From positions 1 through 24,392 of IMG/VR virus record IMGVR_UViG_3300031722_000166: a stretch of DNA of 24,392 bases; one strand, given 5' to 3'. Below the pieces are notes generated by a model that ran no database searches, was not told the DNA's origin, and was given only the letters and a program-made list of their open reading frames with translations. The position numbers were made by a program, and so were the translations under genes. This DNA is from a virus. The first letter of the stretch is position 1, and each line of letters starts with the position of its first letter. Shown here in pieces: positions 1-9,714 of the stretch.

Positions 1-567
1 AACCGGGGTAATCGCCCCAGCGCTGCTTGCCGCCGCGGCGGCGCTATCCGCTGCGTCCGATGCTGCAATAGCTGCGGTACTAGCCGCCGCAGTCGCTGTG
101 CTAGCCGCCGCAGTGGATAAAGTCGCTGCTGATGATATAGCGGAGATAAGCTCATCAGGCGTCGCGCTGCTTGAAATACCTACCTTAACCGCGCGGCCAA
201 CTTGCTCTTTGACTTGCTGCACGAGAATAGTTAAGCGATCCAGCGCAGCGTTCAGTACCTTTGGGTAAAAACCCCCTTGGTTCGTCAAATCAAGCGATTG
301 CAGTTCTTCGATAGCGCTCGTAGCGGTAAGCAGATAGCCGATTCCCAGCGGTGCAGGAAGCGTCACTGCCCCGCCGGGTGTCGCGTCTTGATCTACGTTA
401 AGCGCGACGGTGTAGCCCGTTGTTAGTGTTGATTCAATACCCGCAGGATCCGTCTTGACGACGACGACATCGCTTTCCGCAAAAACTTTAAATGTGAAGG
501 GGAATGACGCCGTGACACCGTTGCCGGAGAAGGGGCCAGCCTTGCGGCTCGTTGAACTGATCGTCAT
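1..567 (-). CDS. Tail fibre protein, N-terminal part (cut by window edge)
   Basis: The visible 189 codons are the start of a tail fibre protein; the rest lies beyond the left edge. It begins MTISSTSRKAGPFSGNG and runs through FPFTFKVF, a GYTVALN-type strand, LTNQGGFYPKVLNAALDRLT and VGRAVKV. This is the particle-attachment domain that many podovirus fibres share with T7 gp17-like proteins, recognised here from memory. After about residue 130 the protein becomes an Ala/Ser/Thr-rich linker (about 135-185), the usual transition to a shaft. The ATG at 567 is preceded by AAGGAG with 7-base spacing. A recurrent 12-base element lies in the 60-base gap upstream, so this gene may have its own transcription start. 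The receptor-binding part is not visible, so host range cannot be inferred. Confidence 0.9.
   Translation of the reverse strand, partial: MTISSTSRKAGPFSGNGVTASFPFTFKVFAESDVVVVKTDPAGIESTLTTGYTVALNVDQDATPGGAVTLPAPLGIGYLLTATSAIEELQSLDLTNQGGFYPKVLNAALDRLTILVQQVKEQVGRAVKVGISSSATPDELISAISSAATLSTAAASTATAAASTAAIAASDAADSAAAAASSAGAITPV
80..114. repeat. Short direct repeat in the Ala/Ser linker of the tail fibre
   Basis: The 14-mer CTAGCCGCCGCAGT occurs at 80-93 and again at 101-114, a period of 21 bases or seven codons. It encodes repeated Ala-Ala-Ser-Thr units of the fibre linker. The period is a multiple of three, so copy change would alter linker length without breaking the frame. Most likely this is ordinary low-complexity linker sequence. 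Confidence 0.7.
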
Positions 568-615
568 GCAGGCACTCCTTGGTAATTGCTCGAAGGCTAT
601 CGCCAAGGATCCCTG

Positions 616-627
616 CTACGCGCACCC
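616..627 (-). promoter_or_regulatory. Recurrent 12-base element, copy 1 (upstream of tail fibre)
   Basis: Read on the minus strand this is GGGTGCGCGTAG. It directly abuts the TAA stop of the 2054-residue gene (628-630) and starts 60 bases upstream of the tail fibre ATG. The same 11-base core occurs at 9715-9726, 15093-15104 and 18940-18951, always in gaps between genes and always in this orientation. Role as promoter or operator is inferred. Confidence 0.55.
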
Positions 628-3600
628 TTACCGCTTCTTCTGGAATCCGAACACCGGAGCAAGCGGGTTGCTCGTCTCACCATCGGCGAGGGCCTTTACG
701 CCGGTGATCGTGCGGTTGATTTGCGCGCTCGGCAGACCCAGCGCGCTGCCCGCTACGTTGACGAGCGCCTTGCGCAGCGCGTCGTCAAATTCGCCCTGGT
801 GGATCTGCTTCGTTGCAGTTCCCGCGTCGGTGACGAGCCGCAGTCCTGCTGGCCCGGTATAGTCGCGTCCGAAGTCGTTCGCGCCGGCGATTGTCTTGCC
901 CGCTTCGGAGAATTCCCGAACGACGACCATCAGCCCCATCAGATAATCGATCTGGTTGGCCGCAAGTTTCCGTGCCAGCTTCTCGGGATCGTCGTCTCCC
1001 GAATCGCCGGGGGTTAGCGCGTTTTTCAGGAAGTAGCCGAGCACCGGTGGGACGATGTATAGCATCAGGTAATCGCTCGCGAGTTTGGCCTTCTTGGACG
1101 GTGTGTCGGCCACCATCGTCTGCGCGACGCCGAGATTTAGTGCTGTATTCATAAACGAGTAAAACACCGTAAAGAGCTTTTGCGCCGGCCCGCCGCGCTC
1201 CATCGCCGAGAGGTCTTTCGTCTGGCCGCCGCCTTGCGCGTCAATCACCGCCTGGTCGGCGAGGCTGATGGCGCGCTCTTCGTCGTTTCCTTCGGCGATG
1301 GCTTTCTCGTAGGCGCCGTGCCAGGTCGGCACATCGACGATCTGCTGGCAGCGCATCATCAAGGCGTAGGCGTATTGCCCGATCGCTTCCTTGATTGGCG
1401 TTTCGCCCTGCACCTTGTTGCGCAACTCGTTCAGTTCTCGGAAGCGCGTGCGCGCGCGGTTTTCCATGAAACTCGATTTGTCGTTGGTTTCGCGCGTCGC
1501 TTCCAACGGGTGTGCGAGGTATTTGGCAATGCCGCGCCCGATCCACGGTAGGCCGACGCGTACGATCGATTGCGTGAGGCCGAGTGGCTGCATCGCCGCG
1601 CTCATTACGTTGAAGCCAAGGCCAGAAATGCTGACGCCCTGGCGCAAGCGCGAGAGCGCTTGATCGACTGCGGCATCGCTGCCCTTGTCGCCTTCCGCAA
1701 TGTCCTGCGACCAGGTCTTAAATTGCTGCTTCACTTCGGGGCCATAGATGCTGCGGATCGCGCCGTCGATCGTCTTCGAGCGCAGCAGGCGATTCGTATC
1801 GATCAGCCACTCGTGCCAGGCGAGATCGTGGATCACGTCATTGACGCCTGAGTAGAGTCCCGACAGCGTATAGAGCAGCGGCCGGCCTTGCACCTCCTCG
1901 GCGCGCGACTTGGTGAAGCTGCGCCGCGTGGTAGCCGTAGTGTATGCGCCTTGCAGCTGCCGCTTCGCGCCTTCCGCATCAGCGTGTTCCTCGGCGCGCT
2001 GGCTCGCCGCCGGGTCATACTTAATCGGGTAATAGCCGCCGCGTAGGCCGAGCGCCGCCGAGATGGCCGAACCGGGCGTCACCCAATCCGGCTCCTTACC
2101 GTAGATGCGCTTTTGCTTCGCGGCGATCGCTGGCCGGTAGGTTTCAAAATGATCCCATACTGCCTGCACTGCTGCTTTTTCCACGGGCGTCAGCGATTGC
2201 AGCACGGGCAATATCTGCGCTTCCGTCCAGCCTTCGCCGCCGAGCAGTCGTTGCAAGTTGCCCTCGTTGCCGACGTTGAGCGCCAGCGCAATGCGCGCTT
2301 CGCGGTTCAGGCTGCGGCGGATGCTCGGAAAGAACTGCCCGCTGCCGCCCATCTTGCCGAGCGCGAACACGGGCGCCATGATCTTCGAGAGTGCCGCGGT
2401 CGCCTCGGCGCGCATCGTCGTTTCCACGTCGCCGCGCTCATTGGCCACGCGCACGAAGTATTCCCACATTGGCCCGCCGTCCTTCCCGCCGTCCATCACG
2501 CGCGCCCAGGTCGCGGCTTTGATATGTGAGGCCCAGAAGCGTTTGAGGCCCTGCACTGCGCGGCCCATGTTCGTCGTCGGCGTGCGCGTGTTCGCTTCAC
2601 GATCCTGCCCGTGCCGGGCAATGCTCTCGACAATCTCGTCGCGCACCGCTTCATAGGCGCGATTGTCCTTCGCCGTCAGCAGCTTGTGCTTCAAGCGGCC
2701 AAGGTGTTCGATCTGCTTGACGGTATCGACAACGCCACGGAATTCCTCAACGGTTAGATCCTTGTAGGACTTGCGGAACGCTTCATTGAGCAAGTCGGCC
2801 GGGATCTCGGGTTCGAGGCCCTGATCGCGCTGCGCATCAACCCACGCGGCGAGCGCTGTCATCTTGTCGACGCGCACGTTGCTCTTCTGTCGCAGGTCAA
2901 AGCGCGAGAGCAGGGCGTCGATCTGTTCAACGTATTCGGCGTCGAGGCCTTTGTTCGCGCCGTCGAACTTCTTGAGGTAGCGCAGCGCCTTCTCGACTTC
3001 ATCTTGCGCGTCGTAGGCGGCGCGCGTCGCATAATTGTTGATCAGCTGATTGCGCTTCTCGGCACCGGCAGTTTCAATATCACCCGCTTGACTTGCCTTT
3101 GCTGCCGCTCTACTGGCGCGCACTTCGGCGTTCGCGTACTGGCCGGGTTTGATCGCACGCACTTTGAGCCGGGCGACCATCGCGCTCGCGAACTCCTTTG
3201 CTGCACTGGCGAGGATCTTTGGCTTGCCGGTGGCTTTAGCTATGGCATTGGCTTCCGTCGCTACCATGCGCGCGCGCGCATCGTTGTGGATAGCCGCATC
3301 GGCTGCTTTCTCAATCTCGCGCTGGCTCGACAGGTCGCCATACTGTTCGAGCATGCGCTGATCGGTCAGGCCCTCGATCGCGTCGTTCGGCTTGTCGGCC
3401 GTTGCAAGCGTGCGCAGGAGTTCGTCGCCTGAGCTGAAGCCGAACATGCCGGCGACCAGATCCGGGTGCAGGGCATCGCGCTTGACCATGCGCAACGCAT
3501 CGAGGCGCGCGGCGACTTCGGGTGGTAGATCCATGGCTTCGACGCTGGCACGATCGAGGCGGCCGTGCGCCATTTGCCGAATACCGTCGAACTCGACAAC

Positions 3601-6600
3601 GCTCTCAGCCGTGTCTTTATCCCTTCCCGTCAGGTATTCCCACGCCTGATATATCGGCTGGCTCATGATCTCTCGCTTGGCGTCCATGCGTACTTCCGCA
3701 CGTCGCGCATCCGATTCCTTCTGCAGCTTCTTTATCATCCGGCCGCGCGCGTTGTGCAGCCATTGCATATCACGCAGCCCGCGCGCCTGCAGTTCCTCGA
3801 TCGCCCTATTTGTCGCATCGACGCCGAGCGATTGGTAGGTGGCAAAGTCCTCGGGCGTCATGCCAGCCTGATCGGCGCGCTCGAAGAGCGGCACCATGCT
3901 GCGCCCTTGTTCGGCAAGCTGGATCTGCTCGGTGGTCGCCAGCATGCGGTCGAAGACGCCGCGCACTTCGTCGTTCAGTTCGACGTTAAGGTTCTTGAGG
4001 TCACGATAGACGTTCAACAGCCAGGCGCGGAATCGCTGGAATACGCCGTGCAGTTCAATGCTTGGTGCCTTGCCCTCGAACAGGTAGGACTCGAAACCAC
4101 GGGCAAATTGCTCGTGATATCCGCGCTTTTCCTCGAAGCTGAGATTATTCCACTCGGTGAGACCCTTGACGCCGAACCAGGCGAGTAGCGCGTTGTGATC
4201 GTCGAGGATCTGCTGCTCGCCGGCCGACAGCAGATCGGCACCGTGGATCTCGGCATCCTGCGCCAGGGTATTCGCGAGATCCGTCTGCACTTCAAGGAAG
4301 AAATGCCCCGATTCGTGCAGGAAGGTCGAAAGGTCGGCGTTCTTGAGCAGGGCGATCGTGTTCGTCGCCGGATTGAAGCTGCCGCGTGTGCCGCCCTTAT
4401 CCTGAAAGAAGATTGCGGTGCCGTAGTCGCCAAGGGCACCGAGCGCGCCGGTTGCGCGCGACCAGTAAAGGCCGGCGTAATCTTCGCCGCGCCACTCGCG
4501 GACGCGCGCATGCACGTCGGCGAGCAGCGGCATGACTTGCTGAATCGGTAGGTTACCGCCGGTCGCCGCGGTTAATGCAGTCCATCCCGCAGTTTCCTGC
4601 CCGCCAGCTTTCGCCTTCTCGGCCCAGCCGCGCTTCTGAAATTCTTGAAAGATCGGCTCGTCGAGCGTTGGGCCATTGACCGACAGTTCGCCGTCGGGCA
4701 TGACGGTGAAGGTGAGCGCCGGTTCGGCCAGCAGGCCGGCCTCGATCTGCTCTTTACCGTAAATCTTTATCTTGAGGGTTCCGCCCGGGTTGTAAAACTC
4801 GTCGGGCGCGAGGATGTCAGCGGTTACGCGGTAGCCTGAGAAGTGCCCCAAGGGGCTGTCAACTTCGCGAGTTCTTTCTGCTTGTCCGTCGAGTTGAGTG
4901 GTGATTGCTTCGGACGTTGCGCGTATTCTTTTAAGTAGCCGGGTTGAACGGGGATAACGGTTTCCCGCAGGTGCATCGGATAGGAATTTAGCCTCGGCAT
5001 CATTGATCTCCTGCTCCGACTGTTGCGGAGCCTTAATGTTGATTGTATCCGCTTCGTTGAATTGCGCAAGCAGATCCTCAGGGGTTTGCCGCGTTGCCTG
5101 GTCGAATTGCGCCCCGTTCGCGCGCTCGGCGATCACGCGCAGGGTATGCGCCTTGAAGAACTCCATCGGCGTCATACCGAGCTTGGCTGCCATAACGGAA
5201 GCGAAAGCCTTATGCAGCAAGGCGTCTGTGCGATTAACCGATTCGGTGAAACGCCCGGCCTTTTGCAGTTCGCCGAATACCGCATCCTCGACTTCCTGTG
5301 CTGACGCCTTCCACGCTTCGTCGGCCGACTGTTCGCCAAGAACTCGATCAACTTCTGCCTGCAGCGCGGGCGCTTTCTCCTGCATGTAGGTCTGCGCCTC
5401 GGCCCGGGTGAAGCCTTCGGGGTCGAATTTCAAATGGTCGACAAGCTCGGGCGCGATCGTTGTTGGCGCGATGTTCGCCGCGTACTCGCCGATCGGGATG
5501 CGCACGTCACCGCCAGTGTCGAGCGCTGCCTGAAACTGCTCGGCAACCGTGGGAGAGAGCGCGGCAACTTGCTCGGCGAGGCCAGACTGCTGCAAGGTCT
5601 GTGCGCTGATAAACACAGCATCGGGCGCCGGGCCGTTGTCGGCGACCGCCTTCACGTGCTGCTCGAAGGTTTCCGCGTCGCGCGCGAGCACCTTGCTTGC
5701 AGCCGCCGTTTCATTGATCTTGGCTAGCAGGTCGGCCGTCTGGTTCGCCGTTTCAACTTTGATGTCGTTGCGCGTGGCGACGATCTCGACGCCCTTCATC
5801 AGTGCGACTTGTCCGCCGCCGCCGAATGCCGTAGCAAGGGCCGTTTGCACCGCAGCACCGGGGCGCGCTTTAAGGTAATCGCCGATCGTCTTTTCGGGGT
5901 TGAGCGTCGCCCACTCGTTGAGGTCCTGCAAGTGCGTCGCGATCTGCTCGCCGCCTTGCTCCTTGATCATGTACCCGCCGGCTTTTTTGAGGAAACCGCC
6001 GGGTTTTAGGAGGCTGAATAGCGCTGGCATACCGATCATCTCAGTGCCGGCTTCGATCACGCCTTGCGACGCGCCAAAGGCCAGCGCCTGTGGCACGGGC
6101 ACACTCTTGTCGCGCGCCTCGCCGTAGGCGCTACCACCAGTCGATGCGCCCATACCGGCTAGCATCGGCATCATACTGCCGCCGCTGGCGAGCGCAGCGG
6201 GGAGGAGAATTGCGTTAAGGCCGAGCGACTGCATGCCTGAATACCAGGATGATTCGATCAACCCCTCGGCTTTGGGCATCAAGCTGTCCGCCGTCGCGCG
6301 CGACACGCCACCCATGCGTGCGAAATAATCTGCGATCGGCTTTCTGCCCAGCACCTCGGGGATAAATGTTTCTGCGCCGGCACGCGCAATGCCCCACATA
6401 CCTTCGTTGAACTTGGGCACCGCCGACGCGATAGCCCTGCCGGTGCCAACTTCGAACTTGCCGAGCGAGTAGAGCAGATCCTCGACGCCGGTTAGGTTGC
6501 CGACGTCATCGTGCGCGATCTTTGCCTTATCGACATTGGCAAGCAGAACGGCGGTTACCGGGCTCGTGCGCGCCAGGTTGTCGAAGTTGATCTCGCCCAT

Positions 6601-6792
6601 CGCGCTTTGCTTCTTCATTTCGTCGGGCTGTGCGAAGACCGTATCGATCGGCACGCCGGTGCGCCTGGCGACGCGCTGCGCTTCGGCGTAGGCGTCGGGG
6701 TTGGTATCGGCGGCGACAGAAAACCCGACGCGGGCGGACTGCGCGGCGTCGGGTTGCGAGCTGGCTGCTACGGCGGCGTCGAATTCATTCAT
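628..6792 (-). CDS. Giant internal virion (polyvalent, LPD38-like) protein with HExxH metallopeptidase motif
   Basis: This 2054-residue protein is the largest product here. A short N-terminal region is followed by Gly/Ala-rich hydrophobic segments at about 187-262, then long helical, charged stretches. Residues 826-830 are HESGH within LHESGHFFLE, the HExxH signature of zinc-dependent peptidases. The C-terminal third (about 1400-1900) resembles the LPD38 type of phage polyvalent protein, including FYSFMNTALN near residue 1877. A hydrophobic segment follows at about 1910-1930, and the protein ends in a basic tail. Podovirus proteins of this kind are carried in the capsid and ejected with the DNA. 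Its ATG overlaps the stop of the transglycosylase gene by 4 bases, indicating translational coupling. The domain names are from memory. The peptidase activity is inferred from the motif alone; ejection is inferred from position, size and the membrane-seeking segments. Confidence 0.85.
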   Translation of the reverse strand: MNEFDAAVAASSQPDAAQSARVGFSVAADTNPDAYAEAQRVARRTGVPIDTVFAQPDEMKKQSAMGEINFDNLARTSPVTAVLLANVDKAKIAHDDVGNLTGVEDLLYSLGKFEVGTGRAIASAVPKFNEGMWGIARAGAETFIPEVLGRKPIADYFARMGGVSRATADSLMPKAEGLIESSWYSGMQSLGLNAILLPAALASGGSMMPMLAGMGASTGGSAYGEARDKSVPVPQALAFGASQGVIEAGTEMIGMPALFSLLKPGGFLKKAGGYMIKEQGGEQIATHLQDLNEWATLNPEKTIGDYLKARPGAAVQTALATAFGGGGQVALMKGVEIVATRNDIKVETANQTADLLAKINETAAASKVLARDAETFEQHVKAVADNGPAPDAVFISAQTLQQSGLAEQVAALSPTVAEQFQAALDTGGDVRIPIGEYAANIAPTTIAPELVDHLKFDPEGFTRAEAQTYMQEKAPALQAEVDRVLGEQSADEAWKASAQEVEDAVFGELQKAGRFTESVNRTDALLHKAFASVMAAKLGMTPMEFFKAHTLRVIAERANGAQFDQATRQTPEDLLAQFNEADTINIKAPQQSEQEINDAEAKFLSDAPAGNRYPRSTRLLKRIRATSEAITTQLDGQAERTREVDSPLGHFSGYRVTADILAPDEFYNPGGTLKIKIYGKEQIEAGLLAEPALTFTVMPDGELSVNGPTLDEPIFQEFQKRGWAEKAKAGGQETAGWTALTAATGGNLPIQQVMPLLADVHARVREWRGEDYAGLYWSRATGALGALGDYGTAIFFQDKGGTRGSFNPATNTIALLKNADLSTFLHESGHFFLEVQTDLANTLAQDAEIHGADLLSAGEQQILDDHNALLAWFGVKGLTEWNNLSFEEKRGYHEQFARGFESYLFEGKAPSIELHGVFQRFRAWLLNVYRDLKNLNVELNDEVRGVFDRMLATTEQIQLAEQGRSMVPLFERADQAGMTPEDFATYQSLGVDATNRAIEELQARGLRDMQWLHNARGRMIKKLQKESDARRAEVRMDAKREIMSQPIYQAWEYLTGRDKDTAESVVEFDGIRQMAHGRLDRASVEAMDLPPEVAARLDALRMVKRDALHPDLVAGMFGFSSGDELLRTLATADKPNDAIEGLTDQRMLEQYGDLSSQREIEKAADAAIHNDARARMVATEANAIAKATGKPKILASAAKEFASAMVARLKVRAIKPGQYANAEVRASRAAAKASQAGDIETAGAEKRNQLINNYATRAAYDAQDEVEKALRYLKKFDGANKGLDAEYVEQIDALLSRFDLRQKSNVRVDKMTALAAWVDAQRDQGLEPEIPADLLNEAFRKSYKDLTVEEFRGVVDTVKQIEHLGRLKHKLLTAKDNRAYEAVRDEIVESIARHGQDREANTRTPTTNMGRAVQGLKRFWASHIKAATWARVMDGGKDGGPMWEYFVRVANERGDVETTMRAEATAALSKIMAPVFALGKMGGSGQFFPSIRRSLNREARIALALNVGNEGNLQRLLGGEGWTEAQILPVLQSLTPVEKAAVQAVWDHFETYRPAIAAKQKRIYGKEPDWVTPGSAISAALGLRGGYYPIKYDPAASQRAEEHADAEGAKRQLQGAYTTATTRRSFTKSRAEEVQGRPLLYTLSGLYSGVNDVIHDLAWHEWLIDTNRLLRSKTIDGAIRSIYGPEVKQQFKTWSQDIAEGDKGSDAAVDQALSRLRQGVSISGLGFNVMSAAMQPLGLTQSIVRVGLPWIGRGIAKYLAHPLEATRETNDKSSFMENRARTRFRELNELRNKVQGETPIKEAIGQYAYALMMRCQQIVDVPTWHGAYEKAIAEGNDEERAISLADQAVIDAQGGGQTKDLSAMERGGPAQKLFTVFYSFMNTALNLGVAQTMVADTPSKKAKLASDYLMLYIVPPVLGYFLKNALTPGDSGDDDPEKLARKLAANQIDYLMGLMVVVREFSEAGKTIAGANDFGRDYTGPAGLRLVTDAGTATKQIHQGEFDDALRKALVNVAGSALGLPSAQINRTITGVKALADGETSNPLAPVFGFQKKR

Positions 6793-9008
6793 TTTTTGGC
6801 GACCTTCAAAGACCAGTAGGCGTTAAGCAGCTGTGCGTCGGTTGGGCTATCGTTGCCCATGCGTTTAAACGCGGCCTTTATGCCGTCTTTGGCATCGCTC
6901 GGAATGTCGCCTATTTTCATGGCCAGCATCGGGCCGCTCGAGTTGGAGAACCAACCGCGGAATTCAGTGTTCTTGGCGAAGAGCGCGTCGATGTGCGCCG
7001 ATACTTCAGTGTCGCTGAATTTCTTACCGGCTTCGCGCTGCGCTGCCATGAAGTATTGATCGACGAAACGCCGGATGCCGCCAATACGCGCGGCGTCGGC
7101 GCCGCCGTCATCCTTCGGCGTCGGGTCGATTTGCATCATGCGCAGGCGCCCGTCGAGCGTCTGCTTTATCGCCGACGTGTTCAGCTCGCCCGGCCCATTG
7201 CTGCCCGGCACGGCGCCCGTCATCTTGGCGCGCTCGTTCGAGAAGTGCTTGAAGTCGCCCTCGTTTAACTCGCGGCGCAGTGCATAGAACTGCGCATCGG
7301 AGTAGCGCGCCAGCTGCTCGGGGTGCGCCGTCAGTGAGTTGTAGAGGTAGAGGCTTGTTGTGTCATCGCCCTTGGCGATCTTCTGCGCGAAGCCGATCAC
7401 GTTGTCGATCTCCTTCGGCGGGATCGCGCCGCGAACGCTGGCCGGCAGGTCCGAGTAGCGTCCACCGTTCTCGACGACAGCGCGCATCGCCGTGGCGACA
7501 CTTTCCTCCTCCTTCTGTTTGATGGCCTTCGTCTGTTCCTCAAAGCGCCGGCTAGCTTCCTCGCGCGCGATGGCGTAGCGCTTTGGATTGTTTGCGAGGC
7601 GCGGATCGGCGCGCAGCTGATCGTCAATTTCGGCGAAAGTAGGGCGCGCGTTTGTGCCTTGCCCTGCCTCGAAAGCCTTGGCGTTCTTGGCAACGTAGTC
7701 GCGCGTTTCCTGCGGCAGAAAATCCATATAGGTCTTCATGCTGATAACGGGATCGTTTGCCGCGAGCTTATTGTTTTTTTCAGCCTTCTTGATCGCTTCC
7801 TGCAGGCGCCCCGGACCGGCGTTGTAGGCCGCCATCGCCTTCGTCAGATCGCCGCCGTTGTCCTGCAGCTGCTTCTGGAAATAGGCCATGCCAAGGGCTT
7901 TGTTATAGTCGGCGTCGTTTTTGTACCGATCTTCGTCGTAGGGCATGCCGGCGAGCTTAGCCGCCTCCTTCGCCGTTTCGGGCATAACCTGCGCGATGCC
8001 TATCGCTCCCTTCGGACTCGTCAGTGGCACGCCACTCTTGTCGAACTGTTTGCCCCCCGATTCGGTGCCGATCATGACGTTGAACGCGCGCTCAGCGTCA
8101 CCGGTCTGGATGCGCGGCGCCATCGTGCGCATCACATCGCCGGCGACCGTTACGCCAAGGCGCATATTAACTTCGCCATCGAGCTTGCCCTTGACGCGCA
8201 AAATATCGTCGGCGTCCATCTGCCCGATGTTCTTCTGAAAATAGGCGTCGGCGTAATCAACCTTGCCCTGCTCGAGCGCGCCGCCGATCGCGAGGACGTG
8301 CGCATTACTCAGCACCTTGCGCGCCTCGACGTCGGACTGCTCGGCTGAGAGGCCCATTAGGCGGCCCTTCTGGCGCACCGCAGCGAGGATACGATCGCCA
8401 GCGTCGTCGAGCTTACTGCGTCCCGTTTGTGGATCAACTTCGATATTGCCACTCGCGCCCATCAACGCGATTTCGCGCTGCGCTGTCGAGACGGTCCCGT
8501 CGTAGGTGCTGACCTGGTATGTCTTGAACTCGTCGCTCAGGTGCTTCGTCGTCGTGCCGTAAAGCTGTGCGCGCATTGAGGCGACTTGCTGCTGGAACAT
8601 CTTGCGCTGCTGGTCGTTGCCCAGCGACTCGCCCATCTTGGATGTCGTTTGTTCGAACTTCTCGACGTATTCGCTCGGCAGATCCTTACCGCTCTCGCGG
8701 TTGAGGGCGCCCCACCCCTTCTGGTTGAGCGCTCCGGTATCTTTGTTGTAGAGCAGATCGAACATGTGCTCTTTGGCCTGGTTACTGGCATCGATCACGC
8801 GCAGCTGATTGGCCTCGTTCTGCATGTCGATCGCGATACGCGAACCGGCTTCGCCCGCCGACTGCATGACGCCGCCCATCTGCGCCGCCTGCTGTGCCGG
8901 GATGCCGCCGATATTAGACGTGTCGGGCGCGTCGATCGTGCTGACGCGCGCGCCGGGGAGACTGTTCGCGCCGACTTGCAGCGCGTCGTAGGTCGGAACA
9001 CGAGCCAT
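6789..9008 (-). CDS. Internal virion protein with lytic transglycosylase (SLT) domain
   Basis: The protein has 739 residues. Its N-terminal half (about 1-300) is helical and Gln-rich, beginning MARVPTYDALQVGANS. A soluble lytic transglycosylase domain lies at about 300-420: IGTESGGKQF carries the likely catalytic glutamate E316, followed by GAIGIAQVMPETA and MAAYNAGPGRL, the standard SLT motifs. The domain cleaves peptidoglycan glycan strands. In podoviruses it is carried on a capsid-internal protein, as in T7 gp16, and opens a local path for DNA entry. The remaining 320 residues are helical with no recognised domain. AAGG lies about 10 bases upstream of the ATG. The gene follows the small internal virion gene by 4 bases and overlaps the giant ejection protein gene by 4 bases, so the three are probably co-translated. 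Confidence 0.92.
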   Translation of the reverse strand: MARVPTYDALQVGANSLPGARVSTIDAPDTSNIGGIPAQQAAQMGGVMQSAGEAGSRIAIDMQNEANQLRVIDASNQAKEHMFDLLYNKDTGALNQKGWGALNRESGKDLPSEYVEKFEQTTSKMGESLGNDQQRKMFQQQVASMRAQLYGTTTKHLSDEFKTYQVSTYDGTVSTAQREIALMGASGNIEVDPQTGRSKLDDAGDRILAAVRQKGRLMGLSAEQSDVEARKVLSNAHVLAIGGALEQGKVDYADAYFQKNIGQMDADDILRVKGKLDGEVNMRLGVTVAGDVMRTMAPRIQTGDAERAFNVMIGTESGGKQFDKSGVPLTSPKGAIGIAQVMPETAKEAAKLAGMPYDEDRYKNDADYNKALGMAYFQKQLQDNGGDLTKAMAAYNAGPGRLQEAIKKAEKNNKLAANDPVISMKTYMDFLPQETRDYVAKNAKAFEAGQGTNARPTFAEIDDQLRADPRLANNPKRYAIAREEASRRFEEQTKAIKQKEEESVATAMRAVVENGGRYSDLPASVRGAIPPKEIDNVIGFAQKIAKGDDTTSLYLYNSLTAHPEQLARYSDAQFYALRRELNEGDFKHFSNERAKMTGAVPGSNGPGELNTSAIKQTLDGRLRMMQIDPTPKDDGGADAARIGGIRRFVDQYFMAAQREAGKKFSDTEVSAHIDALFAKNTEFRGWFSNSSGPMLAMKIGDIPSDAKDGIKAAFKRMGNDSPTDAQLLNAYWSLKVAKK

Positions 9009-9012
9009 AGGG

Positions 9013-9672
9013 TTAGAACCTTATTCCGTTGCCGAGATCGCTCGATGCGTAACCCGGCGTAGTGTTTGCGCCAATCGCGCCCGTGCTCGGTGTGTTGTTG
9101 ACCGCGCCGGCCTTGTCCATCATGTACCAGGACTGCGCGACCTTGCCGGCGCCGCTGAGTAGCGACGTGCCAGCAGCCGACAAGGGCGAAATACCATCAG
9201 CGGTTGCGTTCTTAATCAGCGCCGAATTGCTGGCGCTCACCGACTCGTTTCTCGCATTCAATGCCTGAATTTTGTAGCCCCAGGCGCTGCGCACTGCATT
9301 CGCGGTGATCTGGTTGCTGTCGATCTCCTTCATGATGTCGGTCGAGGCTTGCACCTCCGCTGCATTACCTACGCCGAGGTCTATGCCATTGGCGGCCATA
9401 CTAGCGCGCTGACTCGACTTCATCATGCCGGCCTTCATCGTCAGTCGGCCGACTTCTTTCTGGCCCGACATCAGCGTTGATTGCGCGCCTAGTTCGGCGA
9501 TCCGTGCGTTTGTGTCGGCTATTCGCGCGTTTGTGTCGGCCATCTCCGATTGAAACTTAAGAGACGACTTCTGTGCGCTGGCTGAAAAGAAGCTGCCGAT
9601 GATTGACGACAGCGCGCCAGCTCCTTGCATGTAGAGCGAACCAGCCGCTGCGGACGATGGATCAAATGCCAT
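9013..9672 (-). CDS. Small internal virion protein (T7 gp14-like role)
   Basis: The protein has 219 residues. It starts with a Gly/Ala/Ser-rich hydrophobic stretch (about 8-32, ALSSIIGSFFSASAQ), then a helical coiled-coil-like part (about 36-130) containing a tandem ADTNARI ADTNARI repeat at 45-58. A Gly/Ser-rich tail follows. Small proteins of this make-up sit between the tail tube gene and the transglycosylase gene in many podoviruses and act as the membrane-associated ejection protein. That role is inferred from position and composition, as sequence similarity to T7 gp14 is not evident by eye. The start is well supported by AAGGAG with 7-base spacing. A copy of the recurrent 12-base element lies just upstream, at 9715-9726. 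Confidence 0.8.
   Translation of the reverse strand: MAFDPSSAAAGSLYMQGAGALSSIIGSFFSASAQKSSLKFQSEMADTNARIADTNARIAELGAQSTLMSGQKEVGRLTMKAGMMKSSQRASMAANGIDLGVGNAAEVQASTDIMKEIDSNQITANAVRSAWGYKIQALNARNESVSASNSALIKNATADGISPLSAAGTSLLSGAGKVAQSWYMMDKAGAVNNTPSTGAIGANTTPGYASSDLGNGIRF
9499..9540. repeat. Tandem 21-base repeat in the small internal virion gene
   Basis: Two adjacent 21-base units at 9499-9519 and 9520-9540 differ at three positions and encode ADTNARI twice. Because the unit is seven codons it fits a heptad in a coiled coil. It looks like a recent in-frame duplication. Confidence 0.8.
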
Positions 9673-9714
9673 GTGCTAACTCCTTCGGCTAGAACGTATC
9701 TCGCCGTCCGCGCT

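Noticed and set aside
6630-8348. Plus-strand open frames of over 200 codons opposite the virion protein genes
   Set aside because: Arg/His/Ala-rich translations without motifs, fully antisense to well-supported minus-strand genes.
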